Positions 33,406 to 41,898 of a stretch of 61,203 bases of DNA are shown here, in pieces. A model generated the notes under the pieces. That model ran no database searches, was not told the DNA's origin, and saw only the letters and a list, made by a program, of their open reading frames with translations. This DNA comes from an uncultured Alphaproteobacteria bacterium. GTDB lineage: Bacteria; Pseudomonadota; Alphaproteobacteria; CAAHEQ01; UBA3637. The stretch is from contig CANQUX010000010.1 of NCBI GenBank assembly GCA_947627155.1, positions 1 through 61,203 of the forward strand. Direction: 5' to 3'. Numbering within the stretch: position 1 is the stretch's first letter; each line of letters starts with the position of its first letter. The translations under genes and the position numbers were made by a program.

Positions 33406-34403
33406 CTTGCTTGCTCTTGTTTTCTTTGTGTTAATAAAACACTATATGTTTTTTTGAACAGAAAAATCAAGAGTTCATAAGCGTAAAAAAACAAAATACC
33501 GCCGAAAAAACAACAAAAGAAAACTTCCGTTTTCGTGCATTTTGAAAAAAGAGGTAACTGTCTTAAAAATTTTAAAAAAAACATTTGAAACAAAAAAATA
33601 AACCACGTTGCCCGTCCGATATTCAGCCAATACGGTATCGGCGGCATTTTTTGAAATACTTTTAAAAACAGCCAAACCAAAAACAACGCATAGCCCGCCG
33701 TTAACCCCGATGTCATATACCAACCGAAAAATAACGGCGGCCGATAACTATGCGTCCATAAAAGCGTGATATATAAAAGGCTTAAAACACACAACTTTGG
33801 AATTAAATTTATAAACCACGGGTAACGCCAAAGTAAAATTCCGCCCCAAACGAAAGGTAAATATCGCAAGAAACAAAGACGATACCAATATGCCCCCCCC
33901 CGCAAATGTACCATACCACACTCAAACAGCAACCAAATTGCTATCAAAACAATCGTTCCGAGATTCGGCCGATTTGATAATTTATGTAAAAAAGGAAAAC
34001 AAATTAAAAATTGAAAAAAAACGGGAATATAATAACTGCCCGGCGCCCCAACACCGCCCGTGGGAATAATTTTTAAAATAAATTCAACCGACCAGCGATT
34101 CAAAAAGAAACATTCACCCGCCAAAATAATAAAAAACGGCAGGGCATAAGTGAACAGGCGTTTTAAAAATACGTTCGGCCGAAACCAAGACAAAACACTT
34201 GCGGTGTGCTTTTTTTCGGAAACATACGAAAACAAAAAGCCCGAAATAACCATAAAAACCGGCACGGCCATATAAATACCGAAAGAATATAAAAAAGAGA
34301 TAATCGTTCCGCGATTGGGCAATGTATGATTTAAAATCACACCGATAACAGCCACGGTTTTTAAAACATCCAATCCGACAAAAGTGTTGGTTTTTCCCCT
34401 CAT
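33402..34403 (-). CDS. membrane acyltransferase, OafA/acyltransferase 3 type
   Basis: 333 residues with about ten transmembrane helices. The N-terminal FVGLDVLKTVAVIGVILNHTLP and PVFMVISGFLFSY match the acyltransferase-3 family, which O-acylates surface sugars or lipids; the His in LNHT is the usual active-site candidate. The linked SMR exporter overlaps its end by four bases (ATGA), so the two are co-transcribed. Whether it modifies LPS or another glycan is not evident. Its promoter should lie in 34404-34473, shared with the divergent metal cassette. Confidence 0.8.
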   Translation of the reverse strand: MRGKTNTFVGLDVLKTVAVIGVILNHTLPNRGTIISFLYSFGIYMAVPVFMVISGFLFSYVSEKKHTASVLSWFRPNVFLKRLFTYALPFFIILAGECFFLNRWSVEFILKIIPTGGVGAPGSYYIPVFFQFLICFPFLHKLSNRPNLGTIVLIAIWLLFECGMVHLRGGAYWYRLCFLRYLPFVWGGILLWRYPWFINLIPKLCVLSLLYITLLWTHSYRPPLFFGWYMTSGLTAGYALFLVWLFLKVFQKMPPIPYWLNIGRATWFIFLFQMFFLKFLRQLPLFSKCTKTEVFFCCFFGGILFFYAYELLIFLFKKTYSVLLTQRKQEQAR

Positions 34404-34473
34404 AATTTAAGTATATAAAATAACGTTTTATTTGTCCAGTAAAATTTTTTCGGTAAAAAAAATAAAAAAGGGC

Positions 34474-34500
34474 TTGACAAATACATATACATGGTATAAG
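34474..34500 (+). promoter_or_regulatory. promoter and putative CsoR-type operator of the metal cassette
   Basis: TTGACA (34474-34479) is followed by TATAAG (34495-34500) at a short 15-base spacing. The perfect inverted repeat TATAC-ATG-GTATA (34486-34498) sits between and over the -10. A repressor bound there would block RNA polymerase. The CsoR-family gene three cistrons downstream is the obvious candidate. Confidence 0.6.
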
Positions 34501-34541
34501 TATATTATTGTTATCAATTTGAAACGAAGGAGGAAATAAAA

Positions 34542-34868
34542 ATGACAAAATGTACCAATCCGAAATGCAAAAATCCGAATTGTACGTGTGGCGATAAATG
34601 TTCGTGCGATGAAACGCATCAATGTTCCGAACACACAACTTTTAAAGCCGGCACCAAGTGCCATAATCCCCACTGCCACAATCCCGAATGCACCTGCGGG
34701 GATAAATGCACCTGTGACGACACACACCAATGTTCGGAATCGGGCAAAAAATGCACCAATCCGAAATGCAAAAATCCGAATTGTACGTGCGGGGATAAAT
34801 GTTCGTGTGATGAAACACATCAATGTTCCGAACACACTACTTTTGAAGCCGGCACCAAGTCTCATTAA
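34542..34868 (+). CDS. metallothionein-like Cys/His-rich repeat protein
   Basis: 108 residues made of three repeats of about 36-40 residues: CTNPKCKNPNCTCGDKC, then CSCDETHQCSE. The middle repeat swaps several Lys for His (CHNPHCHNPECTCGDKC). About one residue in four is Cys. It has no signal peptide. It looks like a cytosolic metal buffer or chaperone, as in small bacterial metallothioneins, though it matches no named family with certainty. It sits behind a CsoR-like operator and in front of a CDF exporter. AAGGAGG precedes the ATG. Repeats 1 and 3 are nearly identical in DNA, suggesting recent duplication. Confidence 0.8.
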   Translation: MTKCTNPKCKNPNCTCGDKCSCDETHQCSEHTTFKAGTKCHNPHCHNPECTCGDKCTCDDTHQCSESGKKCTNPKCKNPNCTCGDKCSCDETHQCSEHTTFEAGTKSH

Positions 34869-34885
34869 CAAAATAAGGATTTGAA

Positions 34886-35860
34886 ATGACGAAAAAACGG
34901 GTTCACAAAGCGACTCACACCGAGTCGCTTGCCCTTCATCAGGCAGAAAAGAAAGCGCCTCTTGAAGTCCATCATCACCATCACCACCACCATCACGATA
35001 TCGGGCAACCGAATGAAAAAACGTGTTTTTATTTAGGGCTGTCATTCGGCTTAAATATGTTATTAAGCGTGTTGGAAATTGTCGGCGGACTTATTGCCGG
35101 CAGTGCGGCTTTAATTGCCGATGCGTTACATAACACTTCCGATGCCTTTTCCATTTTAATTGCCCTGATTGCTTTAAAAATCGGCCGTAAAAAAGCCGAT
35201 TCAAAATACACTTACGGTTTTAAACGGGCGGAAATCATCGGCGGCTTTGTTAATTTGATTTTATTGTTTATATCGGGTGTTTATTTAATTTTTGAAGGCA
35301 TAGAACGCTTTTTTTCCGTCACGCACATTGAAGGCGGATTGATTATCGCTATCAGTCTCATTGCTTTATTGATTGATGCGGCAACGGCAAAATTTTCGCA
35401 CACGCATGCACATCACAACGTGAATATGCGTTTTGTGTTTCTGCACAATTTAGCCGATGCGTTCGGATCGGTCGGCGTGATTGTGTCGGGCTTATGCGTT
35501 TTATGGTGGAATATTGTGTGGATTGACGGCCTGATTGCTTTAATTATTGCCGTTTATATGATTTATCAATCCGTTATCGGTCTTCCCGAAATTTTACGCA
35601 TTTTAATGAATGCCGCACCCGATTCGCCACGTGCCGATGAGGTTATTCAAGCACTCAATCAATTAAAAGGCGTTCAAAACGCGCACCATTTGCATTTATG
35701 GTATTTAAACGAATCGGATATTGCCGTTGATTGCCATTTGGTGGCCGACAATATGAATGTTGTTGAAGAAGCAAACAAACTGCTGCATCAAAAATTCGGT
35801 ATTCATCACACAACCATTCAGGTGGAATCGTGCAATCACTGTAACCCTTGTGAATTATAG
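34886..35860 (+). CDS. CDF-family metal cation exporter with His-rich N-terminus (ZitB/CzcD type)
   Basis: 324 residues: a nine-His run (HHHHHHHHH) near residue 32, six transmembrane helices and a cytosolic C-terminal domain. The transport site is ALIADALHNTSDAF in helix 2 (HxxxD) and HNLADAFGSVG in helix 5 (HxxxD), the zinc-type CDF pattern. The C-terminus ends in CNHCNPCEL, a Cys cluster that may receive metal from the upstream metallothionein-like protein. The gene lies 17 bases after that protein and 9 before the CsoR-family gene. Zn(II) is the likeliest substrate; others are possible. Confidence 0.88.
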   Translation: MTKKRVHKATHTESLALHQAEKKAPLEVHHHHHHHHHDIGQPNEKTCFYLGLSFGLNMLLSVLEIVGGLIAGSAALIADALHNTSDAFSILIALIALKIGRKKADSKYTYGFKRAEIIGGFVNLILLFISGVYLIFEGIERFFSVTHIEGGLIIAISLIALLIDAATAKFSHTHAHHNVNMRFVFLHNLADAFGSVGVIVSGLCVLWWNIVWIDGLIALIIAVYMIYQSVIGLPEILRILMNAAPDSPRADEVIQALNQLKGVQNAHHLHLWYLNESDIAVDCHLVADNMNVVEEANKLLHQKFGIHHTTIQVESCNHCNPCEL

Positions 35861-35869
35861 GAGAAAACA

Positions 35870-36142
35870 ATGGAAAAAAATCCCTCTCACGCCGATAATT
35901 TACCGCGCTTAAACCGCATCAGCGGACAAATTGACGGTATTAAAAAAATGATTGAAGATGAACGGTATTGTATTGATATTATCAATCAAATTCGGGCGGC
36001 GCGCTCGGCTTTAAAAGCAGTTGAAATGAATATTTTAAATAAGCATTTAATGCATTGCGTGGCGCATTCTTTGGGCTCTGCACCCGAAGCGCTTCAAAAA
36101 GCGGAAGAATTGAAAAATTTATTTGCCCGCGTTGATGAGTAA
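35870..36142 (+). CDS. CsoR/RcnR/FrmR-family metal-sensing repressor
   Basis: 90 residues, all-helical, with LPRLNRISGQIDGIKKMIEDERYC and LNKHLMHCV. The family ligands are visible: Cys in ERYCIDI (first Cys), His and Cys in LMHCV, and an N-terminal His (PSHADN), giving an H-C-H-C set closer to RcnR/FrmR-type fingerprints than to the copper X-C-H-C CsoR. It represses metal-resistance genes until metal binds. It is in one operon with the CDF exporter (9-base gap) and probably acts at the TATAC-ATG-GTATA palindrome upstream. Confidence 0.87.
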   Translation: MEKNPSHADNLPRLNRISGQIDGIKKMIEDERYCIDIINQIRAARSALKAVEMNILNKHLMHCVAHSLGSAPEALQKAEELKNLFARVDE

Positions 36143-36146
36143 GCGG

Positions 36147-36689
36147 TTAATCCCACGTTTCATCATCGGGAATCGGTTTTTGATTCATCCGATACGATTC
36201 CTCAAGCGCTTCTTTGGCAGCGGCATAGGAAAAACCCTGACGCGCCAAAGCTGCCAAATCTTTTTGAAAGGCAGAATCGTTTTGTGCGGAACGATATCCG
36301 CCTTTTCTTTGGCGTTTTAACCAAGTTAATGCGCGCGCCGTATCGGAATCGGTGTTTTCGGCTTCCAAAAATTGATTGACGAGTGCCTCATCAATACCGT
36401 CCTGACTTAACTTGCGCCGAATATAGGCCGTTGATTTACCCTGCCGACATAAAATGCGAATTGTCATCTCGGCATAGCGTTCATTATTAACATATCCCAA
36501 GGAAACGGCTTTTTGTACCGTATTTTGAATCCATTTATCGGTTTCCGGCGGCATATCCGCGCCGTTTAAGGCTTGCTTTTTCACGCGTCTTTCTAGCATT
36601 TGCCGTAATTTTTGCTCGGAGGCCTCGTATCGCGTTAAATAAAATAACGCCATATTCAACAATCTTTTTTCCGTTATTTGTTTTATCAT
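36147..36689 (-). CDS. recX: regulatory protein RecX
   Basis: 180 residues of the RecX type, which binds and restrains RecA filaments. Three helical repeats are visible: LNMALFYLTRYEASEQKLRQML, YVNNERYAEMTIRIL...STAYIRRKL and FQKDLAALARQGFSYAAAKEAL. recA is not in the window. ATG 36689 is chosen over the TTG at 36695, which is too close to AAGGAG. It ends four bases from the convergent CsoR-family gene. Confidence 0.88.
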   Translation of the reverse strand: MIKQITEKRLLNMALFYLTRYEASEQKLRQMLERRVKKQALNGADMPPETDKWIQNTVQKAVSLGYVNNERYAEMTIRILCRQGKSTAYIRRKLSQDGIDEALVNQFLEAENTDSDTARALTWLKRQRKGGYRSAQNDSAFQKDLAALARQGFSYAAAKEALEESYRMNQKPIPDDETWD

Positions 36690-36740
36690 TGACAAATGCT
36701 CCTTATTTTTCCATAATAAACCAAAATGAAAGGAATTGCA

Positions 36741-37577
36741 ATGGATATTATTTTACCGTTTTTGCTGGATAACGGTTTTTCCCGCGGGGTTTACATTAAC
36801 GCCGATGAAACAATTGCCGATATTTTAAAGCATCATGCCTACCCCAAAGCGGTGGAACAAGTGTTGGCCGATACGGTTATTTTAACCTTTGCGCTGTCGG
36901 CAAATTTAAAATATAACGGCACTTTTTCGCTCAACATTAAAGGCGACGGACCCGTAAAAAGCGTGTTTGTTTCCGCAACGCACGATTTTCAGGCACGCGG
37001 GTATGCCGTGTTTGATGAAGAAAAGTTACCCGAAGGCACCTTATCGAATACCGCCCTTTTCGGAAACGCGCAACTGTTGTTTTCCATAGCACAGCCGGGA
37101 CAAGAGCCGTATCAGGGCATTATTATGCTGACCAAAGAAACATTGGAGGAAACCGTTTCGGATTATTTTAAACAATCGGAACAAATTAAAACAAACTTGG
37201 TTTTAAGGCGACAAAATCTGTCTCGGCGGTGTTTGTTAATTCAGCAAATGCCGTTAAAGCCCGATCAAGATTTGGAAGAAGCTGCCGACTTATGGGAAAC
37301 CGAAACCGTTTTGCTCGAAAGTGTGCGTGATGCGGAATTATTTGATGCGTCTCTTTCGCCGAACGATATTTTATATCGTTTGTTTCATGCAAACGGCGTT
37401 ACGGTTTTTGAGGCAAAGCACCCGACGTTTTTCTGTCCGTGTCATCGCTCAAAAATGGAAAAATATTTAAAAAGTTTATCGCCCGAAGAAAGAGACTCTC
37501 TTTTTATTGACGGGAAAATCACCGCCGAATGTCAATTTTGCGGTAATCAATTTATTTTTAACAAGGAAGATTTTTAA
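36741..37577 (+). CDS. hslO: 33-kDa redox-regulated chaperone Hsp33
   Basis: 278 residues. Hsp33 is a holdase activated by oxidation of its zinc-binding cysteines, here FFCPCHRSKM and AECQFCGNQF (CxC...CxxC), complete at the C-terminus. The N-terminal FSRGVYINADETIADIL and SALFGN-like segments also fit. AAAGGA plus 7 bases places the start at 36741 rather than 36726. The next gene begins two bases after its stop, so they are co-transcribed. Confidence 0.95.
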   Translation: MDIILPFLLDNGFSRGVYINADETIADILKHHAYPKAVEQVLADTVILTFALSANLKYNGTFSLNIKGDGPVKSVFVSATHDFQARGYAVFDEEKLPEGTLSNTALFGNAQLLFSIAQPGQEPYQGIIMLTKETLEETVSDYFKQSEQIKTNLVLRRQNLSRRCLLIQQMPLKPDQDLEEAADLWETETVLLESVRDAELFDASLSPNDILYRLFHANGVTVFEAKHPTFFCPCHRSKMEKYLKSLSPEERDSLFIDGKITAECQFCGNQFIFNKEDF

Positions 37578-37578
37578 A

Positions 37579-38133
37579 ATGCGTTTATTCCTGCTTTGTT
37601 TTTGTGCTTTATTGGCTGCCTGTCAGGCGCCGAAACTGAATCGTTTTGCCGTTCATACCTACACGGAAGAAACACCCGTTCAATTGAATGTTTCCGAAGT
37701 GACCGTTCAATCGGAAGTGATGCAATATGATCGACTGCCACATATTGAAAAAAAATTGCCGATTTCTCCCGAAGATGCTTTAACGGAATGGGCGGATAAC
37801 CGCTTTTACGGCGCCGCGCCTTTATCGCCCGATAAAGCCGTTATCACACTTAAAATTGCCGATATGACTCAAACGGAAGAAAAAAATGCGCATTGGTATG
37901 TTTTTAATAATGATCAGTATAAACTGACCTATGAAGTAACAATTGCCTTTATGCGTGATGAGAAAGTTTTATATCAACACACGGTACAGGGATGGGAAAG
38001 CTCTTCTTTACCGCAACGCAGCTCTTTGGCCGACAAAGAAGAAACGTGGCAAAAAATGCTCAATGCCATGATTCGTAAAGTGAATAATCAACTCATTCAA
38101 GCTGTTCCGAAAAACTTTTTGTTATCGGCATAA
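37579..38133 (+). CDS. lipoprotein of the ABC-transport-auxiliary-like type
   Basis: 184 residues with a lipoprotein signal (LLCFCALLAAC, lipidated Cys15) and no further membrane segment. The rest has mixed alpha/beta character. The pattern 'LPHIEKKLPISPEDALTEWADNRF...AVITLKIADM...YEVTIAFMRDEKVLYQHTVQGW' resembles small outer-membrane lipoproteins of unknown role. It follows hslO by one base, so it is translationally linked to it. Unrecognised beyond that. Confidence 0.68.
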   Translation: MRLFLLCFCALLAACQAPKLNRFAVHTYTEETPVQLNVSEVTVQSEVMQYDRLPHIEKKLPISPEDALTEWADNRFYGAAPLSPDKAVITLKIADMTQTEEKNAHWYVFNNDQYKLTYEVTIAFMRDEKVLYQHTVQGWESSSLPQRSSLADKEETWQKMLNAMIRKVNNQLIQAVPKNFLLSA

Positions 38134-38167
38134 AAAATATTGAAAACAAAAAATCAAGAGACGGCTG

Positions 38168-40186
38168 ATGATCTCTTTTAAAGAATTAACACATATTGAA
38201 CCGCATTTATCACTGTTGCCGATTGCAACGTTTATTATCGGCATTTTAACTTATTTTACGCTTTCGTTCGAACCGTCCTTTTTTATCATTTCCGCAGCGG
38301 TGGTTTTGTTCGCGGGACTCTTGTTTTTAAAATTAAGTGCCGGACAAAAATTTTGCATCACACTTCTGCTTTTCTTTTTTCTGGGACTGCTTATTTGCTG
38401 CATTCATACGGCATTAAACTCAAATCGTTTTATCAGTGCCCCGTTGTTAAAAGTAACCGTCTCGGGAAAAGTGATTGATACGGAAAAAAATCTCAACTAT
38501 ACGCAACTGGATATAAAAGTTTATGACATTACGCAACAAGATAAAACGTTGCAAACGGAAAAATCGGTTTTTCCGCTCAATAAAATGCCGAAAATTGTTC
38601 GGCTCTATTCCTCCGAATCCGATATTCAAATCGGTGATTACATTGCCGGATCCGTTACGGCTTTAACCCCGCCCGATATGCCTTTAACGCCGTTCGGACA
38701 AAATGAAGCGCGCCTGCTTTGGTTTGAGCACATCAGCGCCGTCGGTTCCGCTTATCAGATTAAAGTCATCAATCGCGCCCCGCCGAAAGAGTCAATTTTC
38801 ACCGCTTTAAATAACATTATTCGCCAAAGATTTTTAAAAAATCTGTCGGAAGAAAACGTCGGCATTGCTTTATCTCTCGTATCGGGCTCGGCTGAATATA
38901 TTACCACCTCCTCGCGGCTTTTATATCGGGACTTGGGTATATCGCACATTCTTTCCGTTTCGGGCTTTCATATCGGCTTGATTGCTTTCTTTGTTTTTTG
39001 CTTCGTACGCTTTTTGCTGAATTTAATTTTTTCGCAACTCTCAGGCATTTTAATCAAACGCATTGCCGTTTTAACGGCTGCCGGTGTTTGTCTTTTCTAT
39101 GTGTTTTTGTCCGGCGCACAGGCACCTGCCCTTCGTTCTTATTTAATGGTATGCGCCGTTATGCTTGCCGTTTTATTTGATAAACGCGCCATTTCAATCA
39201 GAAATTTATTCTTTGCCGCTTTTTTAATTTTGTGTTTTAAACCCGTTTTGCTGATGCACATCAGTTTTCAACTCTCATTTATTGCCGTGCTTTGCATCAC
39301 GGGCGTTTATACGCATTTTCAAAAACAATTGAAAGCACAACCGTTCTTTCAAAAAACGGGACTGTTTTTAAGTAACTATCTTGCATTTAATTTTCTGGTT
39401 ACTTTGGCAACAACTCCGTTTGTATTATATGTTTTTCATCAACTGTCCGTTTTTACCGTGTTGGGCAATGTTTTATTAAGTTCTCTTTTCGCCTTTGCCG
39501 TTATTCCTTTATTGTTTTTAAGTGTGATAACGTTAGTGATTCCGCCCGTTTCCGATATGTTGTTGCACGGTGCCGATATGCTTCTTTCGCTTGTCTCGTT
39601 TATCGGTATGCCGTTGTCCGGTTTTGCGCACACAACCTTTTATGCGCCTTATTTTTACGCTTACGGGCTTGTTTTTTGGACAATCGGCCTCATCGGACTG
39701 GCCGTTTTTCAATCTCGCGTTCGATATGTTTTTATCTTATGTTTTCTTTTGGCGTTCACGGCATTTTTCGGTGTTGAAAAACCCGTAGCGTTCATCGGTG
39801 CCGGCGGACAATTTGTCGGATATCGAAACCGTAACATCTATTATGAAACGGAAAGCTATTATTTTAAAGCCTTAAATCAGGCGTGGATGACGTATGCCGA
39901 TCTCAATCCCGAAAAACAGCACTTAAAACCGTTATTACCGAACAATTCGCCGCTTATCGGATTAAATGCTCAAAATTGTGCCAAAGCTTTATTATCCGTT
40001 TATACGGATGAAACCATGCGCACTTGTCCGCATTTAATTTATCCCCATCAAATTTATGCATGGCAAACGCTTTTGATTTTCGAAAAGAATAAATCATATC
40101 ATCTTCGCCGGGCTTGTGAAACGAATAAATATCGTCCGTGGCGTGTGGGCTGTCCCGAAAAACCTTATTTTTATCTTTTCAAATGA
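38168..40186 (+). CDS. comEC: ComEC/Rec2-family DNA-uptake channel
   Basis: 672 residues with ~12 transmembrane segments. The N-terminal DUF4131-like OB region is followed by the competence domain: VSGFHIGLIAFFVF, LSGAQAPALRSYLMVCAVML and HISFQLSFIAVLCITG. ComEC carries single-stranded DNA across the inner membrane during transformation. The C-terminal ~110 residues (after VEKPVAFIGAGGQFVGYRN) are soluble but lack the HxHxDH of a beta-lactamase-like nuclease domain. Such shortened forms occur in Alphaproteobacteria. It has its own short gap (34 bases) after the lipoprotein. Confidence 0.88.
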   Translation: MISFKELTHIEPHLSLLPIATFIIGILTYFTLSFEPSFFIISAAVVLFAGLLFLKLSAGQKFCITLLLFFFLGLLICCIHTALNSNRFISAPLLKVTVSGKVIDTEKNLNYTQLDIKVYDITQQDKTLQTEKSVFPLNKMPKIVRLYSSESDIQIGDYIAGSVTALTPPDMPLTPFGQNEARLLWFEHISAVGSAYQIKVINRAPPKESIFTALNNIIRQRFLKNLSEENVGIALSLVSGSAEYITTSSRLLYRDLGISHILSVSGFHIGLIAFFVFCFVRFLLNLIFSQLSGILIKRIAVLTAAGVCLFYVFLSGAQAPALRSYLMVCAVMLAVLFDKRAISIRNLFFAAFLILCFKPVLLMHISFQLSFIAVLCITGVYTHFQKQLKAQPFFQKTGLFLSNYLAFNFLVTLATTPFVLYVFHQLSVFTVLGNVLLSSLFAFAVIPLLFLSVITLVIPPVSDMLLHGADMLLSLVSFIGMPLSGFAHTTFYAPYFYAYGLVFWTIGLIGLAVFQSRVRYVFILCFLLAFTAFFGVEKPVAFIGAGGQFVGYRNRNIYYETESYYFKALNQAWMTYADLNPEKQHLKPLLPNNSPLIGLNAQNCAKALLSVYTDETMRTCPHLIYPHQIYAWQTLLIFEKNKSYHLRRACETNKYRPWRVGCPEKPYFYLFK

Positions 40187-40229
40187 ATTTCACTTGATTT
40201 TTAATAAAATCATCGTTACAATAGCTGTT

Positions 40230-40520
40230 ATGAAATTAAAGTTTTTGCTTTTATTGTTGTTTTTAACCGGATGCGCCTCCCAAGACGATGTTTTTCAGGG
40301 ACGGGCGCACATGGCAGTTCGACGGGAAAATTTTTTAACCGGCCGGTCAATGGAATCCGTTGAAAAAATATTGGGAAAACCGTTAATGGAACGCAATGAA
40401 GAACCGAATTCTTTATGGACGTATCATCAGGGAAACTGCACGACGCTTGTTTATTTTAATGAAAATAAAGAAGTGGCTTATGCCGAAGCACGCGGAATGT
40501 GTCCCGTTATGAAAGAATAA
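40230..40520 (+). CDS. small outer-membrane lipoprotein, SmpA/OmlA-like
   Basis: 96 residues. Lipobox LFLTGC with Cys17, then a compact alpha/beta domain with GRSMESVEKILGKPLMER...LWTYHQGNCTTLVYFNENKEVAYAEARG. This matches the fold of BamE/SmpA-type proteins (helix-helix-three strands, 'LGKP' turn). It may support outer-membrane assembly, but similarity is structural impression only. ATG 40230 is the only start directly before the signal peptide; a longer frame overlaps comEC. Confidence 0.7.
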   Translation: MKLKFLLLLLFLTGCASQDDVFQGRAHMAVRRENFLTGRSMESVEKILGKPLMERNEEPNSLWTYHQGNCTTLVYFNENKEVAYAEARGMCPVMKE

Positions 40521-40539
40521 AAAAATTTAAGGAGTTGAA

Positions 40540-41898
40540 ATGAAATATAAAGTGACACCGCGCATTTTATCGGGATTCATGGAATTACCGCCGCACGAAC
40601 AATTGATTTTTAATCGAATGAAACAAATTATTGCCGATTCGTATGAATCGTTCGGTTTCACGGAATTGGATACCCCCGCATTGGAATTATCGGAAATTTT
40701 GTTGGCCAAAGCCGGCGGGGAAACGGAAAAACAAATTTATCGCTTCAACAAAGGCGATGCCGATTTATGTATGCGCTTTGATTTAACCGTTCCTTTGGCG
40801 CGATATGTGGCACAACATCAAAACGAATTAACGTTTCCTTTTAAGCGCTATCAAATTGCCAAAGTCTATCGGGGCGAACGGCCGCAACACGGGCGTTTTC
40901 GGGAGTTTTATCAAGCCGATATCGATATTATCGGCAGTGAAAAATTATCTTTGGCTTACGATGCGGAAATTCCCTGCATCATTTATCGCATTTTTACAAA
41001 GCTGGGATTAAAGCGGTTTCAAATTCACATTAACAATCGCAAACTGCTGCAAGGTTTTTACGAATCACTCGGCTTGGCGCAACAAACAACCGATATTTTA
41101 AGAATCATTGATAAAACCGATAAAATCGGCACGGAAAACGTGCGCCTTTGCTTGCAGGATTTAGGCTTAAAAGAAACGGATATTAACACCATTTTATCGT
41201 TTTGTGCCATTCAGGGAGATAGCGAAAGTGTGTTCAATCAACTGAAAAAAACAGCCGTTGACAACGCCTTGTTCGCAGAAGGATTAAACGAACTTGAAAC
41301 GGTTGTTGAAGCCATGAAAGCTTTGGAATTACCCGAATCGCATTTTGTGATTGATTTAAAAATCACACGCGGATTGGATTATTACACCGGCACGGTTTAT
41401 GAAACATTCGTTCCCGATTTTCCGAATTGGGGATCCGTTTGCTCGGGCGGCCGTTATGAAAATCTGGCAGAATATTATACGGACAGAAAATTACCCGGAG
41501 TCGGCATCAGCATCGGGCTGACCCGCTTTTTCGACTTATTGCGTGAAAAAGATTTACTCAATTCCTGCGGAAAAACCACCACAACCGTTCTGGTGATTCC
41601 CATGAGTGAAAAGGAGGTAAATCAAGCTTTGAAAATCGGGCAGGAATTGCGCGCGGAAGGAATTAAAGTTGATGTTTTCAGTACCGACACAAAATTTAAA
41701 AACAAACTGGCTTATGCCAACAAAATGCAAATTCCCTATGTGGTGATTTTGGGTGAAACCGAAGTGCAAACACAAACCGTTGTGTTAAAAGAAATGGAAA
41801 AACAAACACAACATACCGTTCCGCAAAGCAAATTGGCTCCCTCCGTTCGGTTGTTGTGTCATTTAAGACCGACTTACCCGATTATTAAAACCTTCTAA
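40540..41898 (+). CDS. hisS: histidyl-tRNA synthetase
   Basis: 452 residues. Class II core: motif 1-like FTELDTPALELSEIL, motif 2 FKRYQIAKVYRGERPQHGRFREFYQADID, and the histidine-binding GLDYYTGTVYE and GGRYENLAEYY. C-terminal anticodon-binding domain (VLVIPMSEKEVNQALKI ... VVILGETEVQ) is present, so this is HisRS rather than HisZ, which lacks it. The R-P-Q form of motif 2 and the SGFMELPPHEQL start are typical of one HisRS subgroup. TTAAGGAG precedes the ATG. The gene ends base to base with the convergent gene at 41899. Confidence 0.93.
   Translation: MKYKVTPRILSGFMELPPHEQLIFNRMKQIIADSYESFGFTELDTPALELSEILLAKAGGETEKQIYRFNKGDADLCMRFDLTVPLARYVAQHQNELTFPFKRYQIAKVYRGERPQHGRFREFYQADIDIIGSEKLSLAYDAEIPCIIYRIFTKLGLKRFQIHINNRKLLQGFYESLGLAQQTTDILRIIDKTDKIGTENVRLCLQDLGLKETDINTILSFCAIQGDSESVFNQLKKTAVDNALFAEGLNELETVVEAMKALELPESHFVIDLKITRGLDYYTGTVYETFVPDFPNWGSVCSGGRYENLAEYYTDRKLPGVGISIGLTRFFDLLREKDLLNSCGKTTTTVLVIPMSEKEVNQALKIGQELRAEGIKVDVFSTDTKFKNKLAYANKMQIPYVVILGETEVQTQTVVLKEMEKQTQHTVPQSKLAPSVRLLCHLRPTYPIIKTF

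Noticed and set aside
34428-35045. Minus-strand frame of 205 codons under the metallothionein-like gene and the metal operon promoter
   Set aside because: It covers the TTGACA promoter and the start of two well-supported genes; its residues are the antisense of the Cys/His repeats.
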